DNA from: Nannocystis exedens
GTDB taxonomy: Bacteria; Myxococcota_A; Polyangia; Nannocystales; Nannocystaceae
Direction: 5' to 3'
Length of the DNA: 64,000 bases
Assembly (NCBI RefSeq): GCF_002343915.1
Contig: NZ_NETK01000001.1
Coordinates: 9,004,001-9,068,000 of the forward strand
Below, one piece after another: positions 36,835-46,298 of this stretch. Below the pieces are notes generated by a model. It ran no database searches, was not told where the DNA came from, and saw nothing but the letters and a program-made list of their open reading frames with translations. Numbering within the stretch: position 1 is the first letter of the stretch; each line of letters starts with the position of its first letter. The position numbers and the translations under genes are program-made.

Positions 36835-37276
36835 GCGGGCAGGCGAGCGTACCGGCGGCGGCGCGCGCGGTCAAAGACGGCCGCGGCGGGGCCGGACGCG
36901 GGGGCTGACGGACGGCGGACCTGCCGGGAGGGCAAGGGTGCCGGGCGGTGCCTCGCTCCGGCGCGGTCGGGCGCGCGTTGCCGCGGGCGAAGCGCGAGTC
37001 GGCGGTGAACTCAAAGCTGCGGACGCGCCGGGGTCGATCCTGGCGGACGTAGCGAGCCGAGCGCGGAGTGACATGTCCTGAGGGACATGTCCGAAGGTGC
37101 CGGCGAAATCATGCGCAGCGGGGGGGGCGGCCGTGGGGTCGAGGCGCCCGAGCGGCCGTTGCGACCGCGAGCGGGTGGCGGGGGTGTTGCCCGCAACCCC
37201 GCGACGGGCCGCCGAAATCGTCTGCGGCGCGTGCGCAGGCGACGGGCTCGTCGGTGGCGGTGTATGCTGGGCCGGC
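36835..37276. promoter_or_regulatory. Divergent intergenic region with a strong small hairpin
   Basis: Both divergent genes must take promoters from these 442 bases. Positions 37071-37090 hold an 8-bp perfect inverted repeat (ACATGTCC, TGAG loop, GGACATGT), the longest member of the TGTCC hairpin group, immediately followed by a second half-copy (CCGAAGG). Confidence 0.5.
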
Positions 37277-40200
37277 ATGCGGCCGCGTCGCCGTCGACCT
37301 GCCTCCGCGCCTCTCTCGCGTCGGTGTTCGTCCGTCGCGGGGGTGGTCGGGTTGGCGTTGGCGGCGACGACGTGCGGCGGGGACGAGGGGCCGTGCGGCC
37401 CGCTGGCGCGGCTGTGCGCGCGCGAGGGCGAGTGGAAGGGGGTCTCGGCGCGGGTCGACGAGGCGGTCGAGGTCGACCTCGACCGCGACGGCGAGCGCGA
37501 GCTGGTCGTGCTCGATCGCGCCGCCGAGCAGCTCGCGGTCGCCTGGCCCGAAGGCCAGCGGACGATGCTGTCCCTGCCGGGCCAGGAGCCGCTGGCGATC
37601 GCGGCGCTGCCCGGCGAGCTGGCGGTGGCGCTGGGCGAGCCGCCGGTGGTGGCGACGTTCGCCGCCGACGCGTCGGGCCGGCTCGAGCGCCGCCGCGAGG
37701 TCTTCCTGCGCGACCAGCCGGCGGCGGTGGTGGCCGCCGACCTCGCCGGCGACGGCGCGCCCGAGCTGGTGGCGACCGTCCCGGAGGCGGGCGTGATCGC
37801 GGTGATCGATCCGGCGACGGGGACGATGCGCGAGCTGCCGGCCGGTATGCATCCGCTGCAGCTCGACACGGGCGACGTCGACGGCGACGACAGGCTCGAC
37901 GTGGTGGTGGTCGACGCCGGCCAGGCGCTGCAGGTGTTCCTCGGGACAGGTGACGGCGGGCTGCGGGCAGCCGTGGCCAGCCCGGCGGCGGGGCCGATGC
38001 TGTGGATCGACCTCGGCGATCACGACGGCGACGGCGACCTCGACGCCTTCACGCGCGCCGGTCCGGGGCAAGTGCTGGTCCACCGCAATGACGGCCAGGG
38101 CCGCTTCTCGAGCCCGACCGCGCTGCCGCTCGCCGGCGACGACGACGATGTGCGCGGCGGGCTGGTCGTCGGGCCCAGGGCCGCGAGCGGCTTCTTCGGC
38201 GTCACGGTGCCGTCCGAGCTCGGCTTCGCGACGTGGTTCGGCAAGGGTTCGACGTGGCTCGGCCGCCTCGACGAGACGGTGATCGGTGCGGCGAGCTGGG
38301 TCGGCGAGAGCGTCGACGGCAGGCTGCTGGTCGGCGGGCGAGGGGTCGTCCTCCGCAGCGAGTACGCCACGGGCGGCGCGGCGGTCGAGATCTGGCGCGA
38401 CCCGACGCTGCAGAGCAGCCTCTACACCAGCGCGGTGACGACCGGGCACCTCGACGCCGATCCGCTGCTCGACGTCGCGGCGGTGTCCGGGGGTCGTTTG
38501 TTCGTGCTGCACGGTCGCGCCGATCGAGGACTCGAGCGGGTCGCCGAGTACGAGCTCGAGGTGGAGCCGATGGCGATGGCGATCGCCGACGTCACCGGCG
38601 ACGGCCGCGTCGACATCCTCGTGTCGGACGTGTCGAGCGTGTGGCTGGTGCAGGGGGGCGCCGATGATTCGTACGCGCTGCGTCCGTCGCATCCGGCCGC
38701 GGTGCTGCCGTACAAGCTGGTGCCGCTGCGGGCGGGGCCCGGCGCGCCGGCGGCGATCGTGGCGCTCTCGGTCCACGACACGAGCGGGGCGTATGACGGG
38801 AAAGGGGCGTCGCTGCTGCGCTTCGCCGCCGATGGCAGCGTCGCCGAGGAGCTCGCGTTGGGCCCGTGGCAGGACGTGTTCGGCGTCGTGCCGGTCGACT
38901 TCGACGAGGACGGCGTCGACGAGCTGCTGATGTACGCGCGCGACGAGGAGACCGCCGTCCTCGCGCACATGGTGCCGGATGGCCCGGGCTTCGTCGTCGC
39001 CGCGACGCACGACCTCGTGGCGCTGACGGGGCTCGACGTCAAACTGTTCCGACCGGGCGGGTTCGCCGTCGGCGACGTCGACGGCGACGGCGCGGTCGAG
39101 GCGGTGATCGGCGTCTATCAGGCGGGCGTGGTCGTGTCCGGCCTCGGCAGCGGCGCGGCGGCGGCGACGGTCCTGCCCGCCATCGTGCCGCCGCAGACGC
39201 TCCGCGATCTCGACGGCGACGGCCGGCTCGACATCGCCACGGCGATCGTCGACGCCTATTACTCGCAGCGCGGGCGCGGCGACGGCACGTTCGAGCCCGA
39301 GAGCGTGCGCAACGGCTTCGTCGAGGGCACCGCGGGGGCCTTCGCCGCGGTCACCGACGCGCAGTTCGACGTGGTCTCGCTGTCGCGCTCGGGGATCGCC
39401 ACGCACCTCTCGCGTTCGGTCGCGCGTCCGGTGGTGACCCGCGGCACGGGGTTGCTCGGGCAGCCGTACGAGTTCGTGTTCGCCGACGTCGACGGCGACG
39501 GGTGCGACGACGTGGTGACCGCGTCGCGCGACTTCGTGGGCGGGGTCGGGGTGCTGTGGGGCGCCGGTGCCGATCCGCTGGCGCGCGGTCGGGCGATCAA
39601 TGACGGGAGCCAGGGCCGCTCGCTCGCCGTCGGCGACCTCGACATGGACGGCGACCTCGAGGTCCTCGCGGTCGTCTCGCCGGACAGCGTCCTGGTCTAT
39701 CCGCTCCGCCCGGACGCGCGCGAGGCTCCGTTCGTCCTCACCGAGCCGCCCGATGCTTACGTGCAGACGGTCACGGTCGCCGACGTCGATCGCGACGGCC
39801 TGCCCGATCTGGTCGCGCTGTTGATGATGAACCAGGCGTTCCTCTCGATCGCCCGCGGGACCGGCCCGCTGCAGTTCGCGCCGTTCGTCGACGTGGCCGA
39901 GGTGGAGGCCTCCACGTACTCGACGCTCGAGGTCGGCGACGTCGACGGCGACGGTGACGTCGACGTCCTGATCCGCGACGCCGGCGCGGGCGTCAGCTCG
40001 ATCGTCCTGGCCGAAACCGACGGCGCGTGGTCGGCCCCCGAACTGCTGCCCGGGCAGCACGCGATGTTCAGCCCGCCCGACGCCGGCGGGCGCGTCGATC
40101 TGGTGACGCAGGACGGCGACTCGATCTACCGCCACGACCGCGGCGCGCCCGAGCGCCGATCGCTGCTGCTTCAACGCGAGTCGTTCGCGGGCGCGGTGCT

Positions 40201-40423
40201 CCGCCGCGTCGCCGACGTCGACCGCGACGGCCGCTACGACCTCGCGATCGCCGACGAGCAGGGCACACACGTGTGGCTGCGCGGCGAGGACGGGGTCGCC
40301 CAGGTCACCGTCGCGGAGTTGCCCCTCGATGTGGTGGGGTTTCCGGACATCGACGGCGACCGCCGCCCCGACGTCGTCGGCGCGCGGCTGGCCGGGCTGT
40401 TCGTCCGTCGTACGCGGCCGTAG
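37277..40423 (+). CDS. FG-GAP/VCBS-repeat secreted protein (large)
   Basis: A 1048-residue protein with an N-terminal signal (VVGLALAATTCGGDEGPCG; the Cys may be lipid-linked although -1 is Thr). It is built from about 14 repeats with the calcium-binding DxDxDGxxD pattern, such as GDVDGDDRLDVVVVDAG, DHDGDGDLDAF, DVTGDGRVDILVSD, DLDGDGRLDIATAI and DVDGDGDVDVLIRD. These are FG-GAP/VCBS repeats that form an integrin-alpha-like beta-propeller, here probably two. It should be at the cell surface and bind calcium. A second protein of the same kind is at 57167-59848. Confidence 0.88.
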   Translation: MRPRRRRPASAPLSRRCSSVAGVVGLALAATTCGGDEGPCGPLARLCAREGEWKGVSARVDEAVEVDLDRDGERELVVLDRAAEQLAVAWPEGQRTMLSLPGQEPLAIAALPGELAVALGEPPVVATFAADASGRLERRREVFLRDQPAAVVAADLAGDGAPELVATVPEAGVIAVIDPATGTMRELPAGMHPLQLDTGDVDGDDRLDVVVVDAGQALQVFLGTGDGGLRAAVASPAAGPMLWIDLGDHDGDGDLDAFTRAGPGQVLVHRNDGQGRFSSPTALPLAGDDDDVRGGLVVGPRAASGFFGVTVPSELGFATWFGKGSTWLGRLDETVIGAASWVGESVDGRLLVGGRGVVLRSEYATGGAAVEIWRDPTLQSSLYTSAVTTGHLDADPLLDVAAVSGGRLFVLHGRADRGLERVAEYELEVEPMAMAIADVTGDGRVDILVSDVSSVWLVQGGADDSYALRPSHPAAVLPYKLVPLRAGPGAPAAIVALSVHDTSGAYDGKGASLLRFAADGSVAEELALGPWQDVFGVVPVDFDEDGVDELLMYARDEETAVLAHMVPDGPGFVVAATHDLVALTGLDVKLFRPGGFAVGDVDGDGAVEAVIGVYQAGVVVSGLGSGAAAATVLPAIVPPQTLRDLDGDGRLDIATAIVDAYYSQRGRGDGTFEPESVRNGFVEGTAGAFAAVTDAQFDVVSLSRSGIATHLSRSVARPVVTRGTGLLGQPYEFVFADVDGDGCDDVVTASRDFVGGVGVLWGAGADPLARGRAINDGSQGRSLAVGDLDMDGDLEVLAVVSPDSVLVYPLRPDAREAPFVLTEPPDAYVQTVTVADVDRDGLPDLVALLMMNQAFLSIARGTGPLQFAPFVDVAEVEASTYSTLEVGDVDGDGDVDVLIRDAGAGVSSIVLAETDGAWSAPELLPGQHAMFSPPDAGGRVDLVTQDGDSIYRHDRGAPERRSLLLQRESFAGAVLRRVADVDRDGRYDLAIADEQGTHVWLRGEDGVAQVTVAELPLDVVGFPDIDGDRRPDVVGARLAGLFVRRTRP

Positions 40424-40533
40424 GTCGGGGCCGTCCAGTGTGGCCGCCGCGGGCCGCCTGCGTGGGTCTGCGCTTCCCGCAGGCCTGGCGCGCTGCTAGA
40501 GTCCGGCGCGCAGCAGCAGCAAAGGCTCACGTC

Positions 40534-41040
40534 ATGTCCAAGTTCACGCTCGTCCACGAGATCAATTGCGACGCTGACACCTTCTGGCGGGTCTTCCTCG
40601 ACCAGGAGTACAATAAAAAGTTGTACCTCGAGGGGCTCGGGTTCTCCGGCTACGACATCCTCGAGCAACGCGAGACCGACACGACCGTGACCCGCAAGGT
40701 CAAGGGCACGCCGAAGCTGAACCTGCCGGGGCCGATCGCCAAGCTCGTCGGGCCCAACTTCAGCTACGTCGAGGACGGCAAGCTCGACCGCGCGACCAAG
40801 ATCTGGACGTGGAAGGTCACCCCGAGCGCCCTGGCCGACAAGGTCCGCAACGAGGGCACCTTGCGGATCGAGCCGATCGGTGACAACAAGGTGCGCCGGA
40901 TCGCCGACCTCGTCATCGAGGCCAAGGTGTTCGGCGTCGGCGGCCTGATCGAGAGCTCGCTCGAGAAGCAGCTGCGCGAGGGCTGGGAGGCCAGCGTGCC
41001 GTTCATGCACACGTGGCTCGCGACCCACGGCACAACTTGA
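40534..41040 (+). CDS. DUF2505-type START-like (SRPBCC) domain protein
   Basis: A single-domain 168-residue protein. MSKFTLVHEINCDADTFWRV is the usual opening of the SRPBCC ligand-binding fold, and the later strands (TKIWTWKVTPSALADKVRNE; IADLVIEAKVFGVGGLIESS) match DUF2505. It likely binds a hydrophobic small molecule in the cytoplasm. The decayed integrase frame from the opposite strand runs antisense into its 3' half, showing that the integrase has lost its original end. Confidence 0.8.
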   Translation: MSKFTLVHEINCDADTFWRVFLDQEYNKKLYLEGLGFSGYDILEQRETDTTVTRKVKGTPKLNLPGPIAKLVGPNFSYVEDGKLDRATKIWTWKVTPSALADKVRNEGTLRIEPIGDNKVRRIADLVIEAKVFGVGGLIESSLEKQLREGWEASVPFMHTWLATHGTT

Positions 41041-41044
41041 AACG

Positions 41045-41995
41045 CCTGTGATTGCGCGAGGTCGGCCTCGCCTTCGTCGCGGCCGCCTCGCGTCGCCCGC
41101 GGCTGTGTCAGATTTGTGCCACTCTCGGTGGCCAGGCTCGTCCGGCGGGCGGACATCTTGGCGATCGCATCGCGCCGAGTGCGCTTACTGCCGTGCAGGT
41201 AAACCTCCGTGGTTCGCGCTGACGCGTGCCCGCACAGCTCCTGCGCGGTCTTGAGATCGGCGCCAGCCCGCAACGCGTGCGTGGCGAAGGAGCGCCGCAG
41301 GCTGTGTGGACCGCGGCGCTCGAGCCCTGCCAGCTTGGCGGCGGTGTAGAGGTAGTTCGTCACGGTCCGCCGAGTCGCGGGCTGTCCGAACTTGTTGTGG
41401 AGTAGCCACTCGTCCGTGCTGAGGTCCGCCGCCTCTCGCACGCACGCGGCGAGCCGCGGGGACATGGGCACGACCCGCTCTCGGCCCGACTTGGTGGGGT
41501 ACACGATGCGCTTGCGCTTCTCAGCGAAGACGGAGCGGCGCACATGCAAGTCGTCGCCGTCGATGTCCCTGACTTGGAGGCCGGCGATCTCGCTTGCGCG
41601 GAGACCCGCGTCCAGGCCGAGGAGCACCACCAGGCGATGGGGGAGGTCGAGCGGCGCCTGGCACAGCACTTCCGCCTCCTCCTCGTCCAGATGCGCGCGC
41701 TCGCGCGGAGGCTCCGTCACTTCGACGCACTGCGAGCAACCTCCAGGCAATGTCGCATGACGCGCAGGTAGACGTTCGCGGTGCTCGACCTCAACTCGGA
41801 GAGGGCGGAGCGAACGTAGTCGAAGTCTGTCGCCCGGAAGTCCTTGACGGGCTTTTCGCCCAACGGCTTCCCTGATGCGTCTCGGGCGGCGCAGAGGCAC
41901 CGCAGAGCTCTCTCTCGGGTAGCCAGGGTCGACTCCCGCACACGGCGCGCCCGTTCGCTCGCTTTTCAGGCCGCGCACCACTCGGCGACCGTCAT
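41045..41995 (-). pseudogene. Fragmented tyrosine recombinase (phage-type integrase)
   Basis: Three frames together make an integrase. MTVAEWCAA starts at 41995 and hits a stop. The core-binding domain continues in another frame (MRESTLATRERALRCL to VYLRVMRHCLEVA, stop at 41717). The catalytic domain follows in a third frame from a GTG at 41720 overlapping that stop: Arg in GLDAGLRASEIAGL, HSLRRSFATHALRAG, GHASARTTEVYLHG with the catalytic Tyr. Beyond about 41150 the frame runs without a stop to 40764, antisense to the DUF2505 gene. The catalytic residues survive, but the gene is broken at two places. Confidence 0.8.
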
Positions 41996-42021
41996 CGCCG
42001 CGAGGTGCTGTTGCTCGGCCG

Positions 42022-42085
42022 CCGCTGTTGTCGACGTTGCCGTCGTCGCACGCCTCGTCGCCGTCGATCTGTCCGTCGCCGCAGT
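42022..42085 (-). pseudogene. Fragment of a cysteine-rich CGDG..CDDG repeat gene
   Basis: One frame reads NCGDGQIDGDEACDDGNVDN, the same motif as in the lipoprotein at 26114-27010. It is isolated, with no start or continuing domain, between the KAS-like gene and the integrase remnant, so it is a relic left by rearrangement. Confidence 0.6.
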
Positions 42086-42180
42086 TTCGAGCCGGGGATC
42101 CAGCTCGTCGTCATGTACCTGAACGACAAGCTGGCGATTCTGCCCCGCGACCATGGGGCTTGCTCCTTCGGCCGGCCCCG

Positions 42181-43272
42181 TCAAACCGGCCTGGGTGCTG
42201 GTCCCACGCGCACGTCGTCCCAACGGAGTACCGCCGCGCTCGCGGCCGAGGCGCTGCCGATGGAATGCAATAGCACGAGATCACCGTAGCGAAGGCGCCT
42301 CGTCGCCGCCGCATGATGCAGATTCACCGGCCACAGCGCGGGGCCCACGTTGCCGTAGAGCGGGAACGTGTCGACCGTGCGTACCGGGTCGATCCCCATC
42401 ACGCGCGCAGCGAACCGTGCGAACCACGCGGTCGGCGTGTTGCACACGAGCAGGTCGACATCGCGCGTCTCGACGCCGGCGGCCTGAAGTGCTTTCATGC
42501 AGCACATGCGGACGTAGTGCCCGGATGTCTCGCGCAGCACGCGGCCGGCAGCGCGGCTCGCGGTCATCTTCACCGTGGGCGCGCCGCCCGAGTCGAGCGC
42601 GAGCTCGTAGGCGAACGCTCCGCAGGTCGCTCCCGTGTGCATGGTGTGGAACCCGAGCAGTCCGTCGCCGGCGTCGGCGCGCTCCACGACGAATGCACTC
42701 GCGCCGTCGCCGGCCGTCCACGCCAGCACGTTGTGGTCCTCGATCGTGCGCGAGTAGCTACACGAGGTCACCACCAGCACGCGCCGGCGTTGCCCCGCGA
42801 CGATGAGGCCGCACGCCGTTTCCAGCGCAACAAGCGCGCTCGAGCACGTCGCTTCGAGGTTCCATGCTGCGCTGTGGAGCCCCAACTCGCGGGCCAGGAA
42901 GGTCGCGTTCCCGATCCCCACCTGGTCGGGGAGGAACGACGACGCGATGAGCAGGTCGATGTCGCGCGTCGCTACCCCTGCGCACTCGAGTGCGCCGCGG
43001 GCCGCCCGGCACTCGAGCGCCAGCACCGTCTCGCCGCGTGCCAGCACGCGACGGATCTTTGCACCGCGGAACGGATCGCGGAGGTAGGGCCGCATCTCCT
43101 CGTCGAAGACGCGCGAGGCGTCGGAGGTGTCGTCGGCGCGCCACGGCGTGTCGACGAACTCTCGCTCGGCGGCAGCGACGAGATCGGGGTACCGTGAGCG
43201 CCAGTAGTCGTTGCGGCGCGCCGCGTCCGGGACTGCCACGGCGATCGATCTCAACCTTGCGCGTGCGTTCAT
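42181..43272 (-). CDS. KAS III-like (thiolase-fold) acyl condensing enzyme, atypical active site
   Basis: A 363-residue thiolase-fold protein. The nucleophile region is WNLEATCSSALVALETA with Cys143. The GNVGPA loop keeps the Asn of the triad (Asn308), but the expected His-containing PHQAN segment reads VCNTPTAWFARF, so the usual His is missing. LAWTAGDGASAFVVERA matches the KAS III core. The altered triad suggests an acyltransferase or a condensing step that does not need decarboxylation, rather than fatty-acid initiation. GGAGAG before the ATG at 43272 decides the start. It follows the ThDP enzyme by 24 bases in one operon. Confidence 0.8.
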   Translation of the reverse strand: MNARARLRSIAVAVPDAARRNDYWRSRYPDLVAAAEREFVDTPWRADDTSDASRVFDEEMRPYLRDPFRGAKIRRVLARGETVLALECRAARGALECAGVATRDIDLLIASSFLPDQVGIGNATFLARELGLHSAAWNLEATCSSALVALETACGLIVAGQRRRVLVVTSCSYSRTIEDHNVLAWTAGDGASAFVVERADAGDGLLGFHTMHTGATCGAFAYELALDSGGAPTVKMTASRAAGRVLRETSGHYVRMCCMKALQAAGVETRDVDLLVCNTPTAWFARFAARVMGIDPVRTVDTFPLYGNVGPALWPVNLHHAAATRRLRYGDLVLLHSIGSASAASAAVLRWDDVRVGPAPRPV

Positions 43273-43296
43273 GGCTCTCTCCTGCATGGTCACGTA

Positions 43297-45057
43297 TCAC
43301 GAGTCGGGCGCACCGAAGAGCGTCGTGTTTCGCCGACCGAGCGGCGCGACCTCATCGACTGCGACCTTTACGTCCACCACGAACGGCCCGCGCGTCTGCA
43401 TCGCCGTCTCCAACGCTGCGCGCAGCTCCGGCTCACGCTCGACTCGCACGCCGTCGGCCCCCACGGCGCGCGCCAGCGTGACGAAGTCCGTCGGCGGGAT
43501 GGCCGTCCCGAACGGCTCCCATCCCGCGGCGCGCATCCCCTGGTGGCACATGTTGTAGCGAGCGTCGTTGAGAATGACCCATACTGCGCTAACTTGGTAC
43601 TGCACGGCGCTGCTCACCTCGCTGAGCATCAACATCGCTCCGTCGCCTACGAGTGCGACAGCCTTGCCGCCGCGCCCGAGCGCCGCTCCGACGACGCCTG
43701 TTGCCATTTGTCCCATCGCGCCGAACGACGGGCTCACGCGATACCGACCCGGCTCCTCGAACTGCAGGCAGTGGTTCGCCCATGCGAACGAGTTGCCGCT
43801 TTCGGCCAGGATCAGCGCGTCGCTGCGGTCAACCACGACGCGCTGGACTTCGGCCATGAGGACGCGCGGACGCACCGCGCCCACGAGCGCGTGAGCCGGG
43901 TCCATCACCCACTCGCCGCGTCGCGACAGCCTCGGCGCCGCCGGCTCGGCATCCGCGGGCCACGCCGCCAGCAGCGCGCGGAGGAACGCGCCGATCTCCG
44001 CTTGCACTGCCATCGTGGGCGCGCAGGGGTACGCCGCGCCGAACACGTCCGGGTCGACGTCGACATGCACGAAGCCGCCCGCGGGCACCAGGTCTACGGA
44101 CCACGACGACGACCCTTCGCCCATTCGCGTGCCGAGCACCAGGACGTGCTGCGGCGCAACCTCGCGCAGGACGTTCTCGACCTCGGCGTGCCCGCCCATG
44201 CCGGTGACTCCGACAAATCGCGGGTCGCGCTCGGAAAAGATGCCCTTGCCACGCGGCGAGCACATCACGAGGGCCCCCGAACGGTCTACAAGCTCACACA
44301 CGAGGTCTCTCGCGCGCCGCGCCCCGTAGCCGACCCAGATCACGAAGGGCGAGCGCGCCAAAAGACGCAAGCACTGGTCGATCGCCGCGTCGGTCGCCAT
44401 CGGCGGGTGCCACGACGCCAAGCCCACACGCAGGGCGTCGGGCGCCGCGGCGCCCTGCACGGAGACCGGCAGACTCAGATGCGCGACGAAGCCGTCGACG
44501 CGCCCCACGCCGCACATGAGCCGGAGCGAAACTTCGTGCAGCTCCGAGGCGTGCTCCACTGTGAGCGCGTAGTGGAACAGCGCGCCGGCCGTGCATAAGC
44601 CCGGCACCGGCCCTGCCGACCCATGCGTCTCCTGCGCCGCGCGGCGGCCGCGTTGCTGAGGCGAGGTGCTCGCGGAGACAAGCACCACCGTGGCGCCTTC
44701 GGCGCGCGCGGCCGCCATTCCTGTAAGCGCGTTGGTCAGCCCCGGACCCGTGGTTGCGAACACCGCCGTCGGGCGGTCGCTCGCCAGCGAGGCTTCGGTG
44801 GCCGCGAATGCGGCGCCCGCCTCGTGCCGAAAATGCAGGTAATCGATGGAGCTGCGCGCGAGCGCCTCACAGAACGGTGCGATTGCGGCGCCCACCACCC
44901 CGAACGCCTGCCTCACGCCGAGCTGTTGTAGACATTGCACGAGCGCTTCCGCGACGGTCGTGCTGCCAGCGTCGGCGTCCACGAGAGCCGCGACCTCGGT
45001 CGGTTCGGGCGTCATCGGGCGGATGAGCGGCGTGAGGCCTGGCGATGAACGGATCAT
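43297..45057 (-). CDS. Thiamine-diphosphate-dependent decarboxylase/carboligase (AHAS-like fold)
   Basis: A 586-residue enzyme with the three-domain arrangement of acetolactate-synthase-like enzymes. The N-terminal domain has the catalytic Glu79 in YLHFRHEAGAAFAATEAS and TTGPGLTNALTGMAAA. The central domain reads PFVIWVGYGARRARDL. The C-terminal ThDP motif begins GDGAMLMLSEVSSAVQYQ at residue 471 and ends ND at 497-498. GAGG seven bases before the ATG at 45057 decides the start. Paired with the KAS-like protein it could perform an acyloin or alpha-keto-acid condensation to make a small signal or metabolite; this is inference. It lies next to an integrase remnant. Confidence 0.85.
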   Translation of the reverse strand: MIRSSPGLTPLIRPMTPEPTEVAALVDADAGSTTVAEALVQCLQQLGVRQAFGVVGAAIAPFCEALARSSIDYLHFRHEAGAAFAATEASLASDRPTAVFATTGPGLTNALTGMAAARAEGATVVLVSASTSPQQRGRRAAQETHGSAGPVPGLCTAGALFHYALTVEHASELHEVSLRLMCGVGRVDGFVAHLSLPVSVQGAAAPDALRVGLASWHPPMATDAAIDQCLRLLARSPFVIWVGYGARRARDLVCELVDRSGALVMCSPRGKGIFSERDPRFVGVTGMGGHAEVENVLREVAPQHVLVLGTRMGEGSSSWSVDLVPAGGFVHVDVDPDVFGAAYPCAPTMAVQAEIGAFLRALLAAWPADAEPAAPRLSRRGEWVMDPAHALVGAVRPRVLMAEVQRVVVDRSDALILAESGNSFAWANHCLQFEEPGRYRVSPSFGAMGQMATGVVGAALGRGGKAVALVGDGAMLMLSEVSSAVQYQVSAVWVILNDARYNMCHQGMRAAGWEPFGTAIPPTDFVTLARAVGADGVRVEREPELRAALETAMQTRGPFVVDVKVAVDEVAPLGRRNTTLFGAPDS

Positions 45058-45499
45058 GAGGGGTCCTCGGCGAGAGAAGAGCGCGTGGCCCCACGGACGC
45101 CGTTGCACGAACACGCGATCTTGCGTGCATGCGGCGGCGAGCGGGCAAGAGACGGCGGTGCGGCCCCTCGTTCTCCCAAGGGTTCATGAACACATTTGCA
45201 AATCGAGCACGCGGTCTCGCGCAGGGCCGGGCGATGGCCGTCTCGTCGTGGGGACGATTCATGGCGGACGATGATGCGGAGGCACCGCGGCCAGGAACCG
45301 GTGTGCCGGACGCCGAGCGAGCGTGCCGCAAACCGTACTCACAATACCTGTCCGCTCGTGTGAGGCGACGAGCGGGGCAGCGCAAAACCTGCTCGCACAC
45401 GCGCTGCCGCGTCCGCTGCGTCGGACCTCGGGCGCCGATGGCGAGTCGTCGGCAGGCGCGCGGCCTCGCTCCTCGTCACCGCGCGGTGAGCGCCTAATG
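45058..45499. promoter_or_regulatory. Intergenic region upstream of the ThDP/KAS pair
   Basis: No supported gene. It should carry the promoter of the pair and the end of the next minus-strand gene. A perfect 14-base palindrome, TCACCGCGCGGTGA, lies at 45476-45489 just after the stop of the gene at 45500; it could be an operator or terminator. Confidence 0.4.
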
Positions 45500-45967
45500 C
45501 TACGGGTTCTCCGGGATGTCGACCCTCGCCTCGAGCACGGCGCGACCAGGCCCGACGGTCCAGAACCCGATGAAGTTGATCGGGGTCGAAGTGTCGGCCC
45601 AAAAGCCGTGAGATTGATACCCCAGAACCCTCTCGTCCGCATGCGCGAAGGTCGATATCGCAAATGCGGTGCGCTTCCGGTCGGGCAGCAGCGAGAGGAT
45701 CAACGAGATCGAGAAGTGCGCGTCGAGCCCCCACCCGTTCCGACCGAGGTAGAGGCCGGTCTGCTCCCATTCGCTCGTCGCCGCGTCTCCGCTCATGCTG
45801 GCGAAGCCCCTGTATCTGCCGGCAGCGTCGTTGGGACGGGCAAGCAGCCGATTGTCGCCGCCGCCTGCGTCGATGCGTCCGTCGATCCTGATTACGACGC
45901 CTGTCCCGATGTTGCGCCCCAACCGGGCGAGATCGATCGCGCCGCACTTCTCGATTCTGAACTCCAT
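45500..45967 (-). CDS. Uncharacterised 155-residue protein
   Basis: A clear small gene: AGGAG five bases before the ATG at 45967 and coherent coding to PENP. The sequence alternates short beta strands (NIGTGVVIRIDGRIDAGG, RTAFAISTFAHADERVLG, FWTVGPGRAVLEARVDIP) and looks like a single beta-sandwich or barrel. No signal peptide or membrane segment is present. I recognise no family. It lies between an esterase and the ThDP/KAS module, in the same direction as both. Confidence 0.6.
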   Translation of the reverse strand: MEFRIEKCGAIDLARLGRNIGTGVVIRIDGRIDAGGGDNRLLARPNDAAGRYRGFASMSGDAATSEWEQTGLYLGRNGWGLDAHFSISLILSLLPDRKRTAFAISTFAHADERVLGYQSHGFWADTSTPINFIGFWTVGPGRAVLEARVDIPENP

Positions 45968-46298
45968 TTTCGCTCCTATTCTACAGGCCGGATGAATGGC
46001 CGCGTCCGCTCATTTGGATCGGCCACTGGTCCCCGTCAAACGACAAATTGAAGGCGCATTCTCGCACGAGTTGTCTCGGTGGCCGAGTCGTCCACGCGGC
46101 GCTCGAGGCGATGGTCCGCCATGGGCTCGTCGATGCCGGGTCTCCGGCGTCGGCGTCGGTGCCGCATGCTGGCTCTTGACGACGGCCGATCTCTGTGTGG
46201 GCACGGGAGTGACCATTACGAGCAATGTGGGCGGCTCCATCACGCCCGCCGGCCGGGCGGGGACGTGCCGAGCTCCGCTGCGGCCCCCGGCGCGGCCG
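45968..46298. other. Intergenic region, no supported gene
   Basis: A 77-codon minus-strand frame exists but has a His/Arg/Pro-rich composition and no ribosome-binding site. Nothing else is visible. Confidence 0.3.

Noticed and set aside
37109..40270. A 1053-codon minus-strand open frame opposite the FG-GAP gene
   Set aside because: The repeated GAC-GGC-GAC codons of the DxDxDG repeats read as Val/Ala/Val on the other strand; no start signal or family motif is present. The plus-strand frame opposite 57167-59848 is rejected for the same reason.
40764..41045. Extension of the integrase frame as a functional C-terminus
   Set aside because: It runs antisense through the conserved DUF2505 gene and has no integrase resemblance after the catalytic Tyr region.
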